From contig JALVEM010000472.1 of assembly GCA_027030825.1 (NCBI GenBank), forward strand, positions 1 to 7,335: 7,335 nucleotides of DNA. The letters run 5' to 3'. The notes under the pieces were generated by a model. That model ran no database searches and was not told the origin of the DNA. It worked only from the letters and a program-made list of their open reading frames with translations. A program made the position numbers and the translations under genes. Below are positions 6,516 to 7,335 of this stretch, in pieces. Position 1 is the first letter of the stretch; every line of letters begins with the position of its first letter. The DNA is from Thiohalobacter sp. GTDB lineage: Bacteria; Pseudomonadota; Gammaproteobacteria; Thiohalobacterales; Thiohalobacteraceae.

Positions 6516-7335
6516 TTACTTGCGAGCGCCGGGACCGTTGACCGGCAGACCGTTGCTCATGTAGGTGTGGAAATACTCCAGCGCCCGGTATTCGTCGCTC
6601 TGAGCCTTGAACGGCTTGGCGCGCACCTGCTTGTTGCAGCCGCCGTAACGGCGATGCAGGGTACCGAGCTCGCCCCACTTGGAGCGATAGACCGGGAAGT
6701 GGGTCACATGGCCGAGCGCCGGGCTGAGCAGGTCGGCGCGGATGCGGTTGCCGGCATTGTACATGTGGCAGTCCGCACAGGCCATGTTGAGCTGGCCGCG
6801 CTTGGCATAGAAGTGGAACTTGCCGCGTTCGTAGGCCTCCAGCGCCCGCGGGTCGTCCGGAATCTTGATGTTGATCCGCTTGCCGCGCGAGGTGTAGGCC
6901 ATGTAGGCGGAGATCTGGGCGATCTTGCCCTTCTTCCACTTCAGCGGCTTTTCGCCGTTCTTCACCCGGCAGTCGTTGATGGCGGATTCGAGGGTCACCA
7001 CCTTGCCGGTCTCGGTGTCGAAGTAGGGATAGTTCTGGCGGATGCCGATGCCTTCGTTCGGGAAACAGCTGGCGTAGGTCTTGCCGTTCTTGAACGGCGT
7101 GTTGAACAGCTCCTTGCCCTTCTCGATGTCGATCTCGTAGGGCGGGAACTCCTCGATCGCCTCCCACTGTTCCCGGGATGCCTGGTCGATGGCGTAGACG
7201 CCGTTGGCGAAGTCGTCGAACGGCACGTTCGGGAAGCGGTTTTGATAATACTCCCTGAATGCCTTCAGATCGCTTTCGGGCGAGGCCGAGCCGGTCGCGG
7301 GCAGCAGGGCGATCGAGGTGGCGGTCAGCGCGATG
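6516..7335 (-). CDS. soxA: SoxA, mono-heme c-type cytochrome subunit of SoxAX (5' end just outside window)
   Basis: SoxA pairs with SoxX in the periplasm and oxidatively links thiosulfate to a cysteine of SoxYZ, the entry step of the Sox cycle. The frame is open to the right edge and gives 272 residues. The first 17 read as the end of a Sec signal (IALTATSIALLPATGSA, cleavage probably after it), so only about 5-15 residues are missing. One heme-attachment site is visible, CADCHM (codons 6765-6779). The heme-ligand cysteine of the family is in RRYGGCNKQ (codon 6636-6638). The N-terminal domain, which carries a second CxxCH in di-heme SoxA, has only single cysteines in YASCFPNEG and INDCRVK. 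These are probably the disulfide typical of mono-heme SoxA. The GTG at 7226 is internal, not the start, because coding sequence continues upstream with a signal peptide. TAA 6516-6518 is followed at once by the terminator. soxX, soxY and soxZ are expected beyond the right edge but are not seen. Confidence 0.95.
   Translation of the reverse strand, partial: IALTATSIALLPATGSASPESDLKAFREYYQNRFPNVPFDDFANGVYAIDQASREQWEAIEEFPPYEIDIEKGKELFNTPFKNGKTYASCFPNEGIGIRQNYPYFDTETGKVVTLESAINDCRVKNGEKPLKWKKGKIAQISAYMAYTSRGKRINIKIPDDPRALEAYERGKFHFYAKRGQLNMACADCHMYNAGNRIRADLLSPALGHVTHFPVYRSKWGELGTLHRRYGGCNKQVRAKPFKAQSDEYRALEYFHTYMSNGLPVNGPGARK

Noticed and set aside
4838..6541. 567-residue open frame on the + strand opposite soxB and the end of soxA
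   Set aside because: It lies antisense to clear SoxB coding sequence, and its translation is a low-complexity mix rich in H, V, L, G and D with no family resemblance. It also runs across the terminator. This is a typical antisense artefact of high-GC codon use.
6355..7167. 270-residue minus-strand open frame overlapping soxA
   Set aside because: It is the alternate frame of the SoxA coding sequence; the other frame carries the heme site, the signal peptide end and the family motifs.
6516..7226. SoxA starting at the internal GTG 7226
   Set aside because: The frame continues upstream to the window edge and encodes a signal-peptide end followed by SoxA-like sequence, so the true start is outside.

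Overview
The window is a GC-rich (roughly two-thirds G+C), gene-dense stretch of a Gram-negative bacterial chromosome. A lipid A/Kdo transferase gene (waaA) and sox genes suggest a sulfur-oxidising proteobacterium. I favour a chemolithotrophic gammaproteobacterium, but the window alone cannot prove this. Both ends cut through genes.

Left part, + strand (1-4549). The window opens inside waaA, the Kdo transferase of lipopolysaccharide synthesis. After a 27-base gap comes a compact three-gene run. It encodes an N-formylglutamate amidohydrolase-family protein, a 624-residue DUF1704/'QEGLA-motif' putative metallopeptidase, and a GshB-like ATP-grasp ligase. The second and third genes each start inside the end of the gene before (26- and 22-base overlaps), so the three are very probably co-transcribed and translationally coupled. 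Two predicted hydrolases that act on amide or peptide bonds sit next to one predicted amide-bond-forming ligase. This looks like a pathway that makes, trims or recycles a small peptide or gamma-glutamyl-type compound whose identity is unknown. This cassette is the least understood and most interesting part of the window.

Centre (4550-4621). The cassette meets the sox genes tail to tail over 72 bases that hold one long GC-rich hairpin.

Right part, - strand (4622-7335). These are thiosulfate-oxidation genes: soxB, preceded in transcription order by soxA, whose first few codons lie beyond the right edge. SoxA is a periplasmic c-type cytochrome that loads thiosulfate onto the SoxYZ carrier. SoxB is a Tat-exported dimanganese enzyme that then hydrolyses off sulfate. 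A textbook intrinsic terminator lies just after soxA and before soxB, so soxB is either read through at a reduced level or has its own promoter. The soxA reading frame carries one heme site (CADCH) and lacks the N-terminal second heme site, so it is of the mono-heme type.

No RNA genes, mobile elements, CRISPR arrays or long repeats were seen, and no stretch longer than 300 bases lacks a gene.
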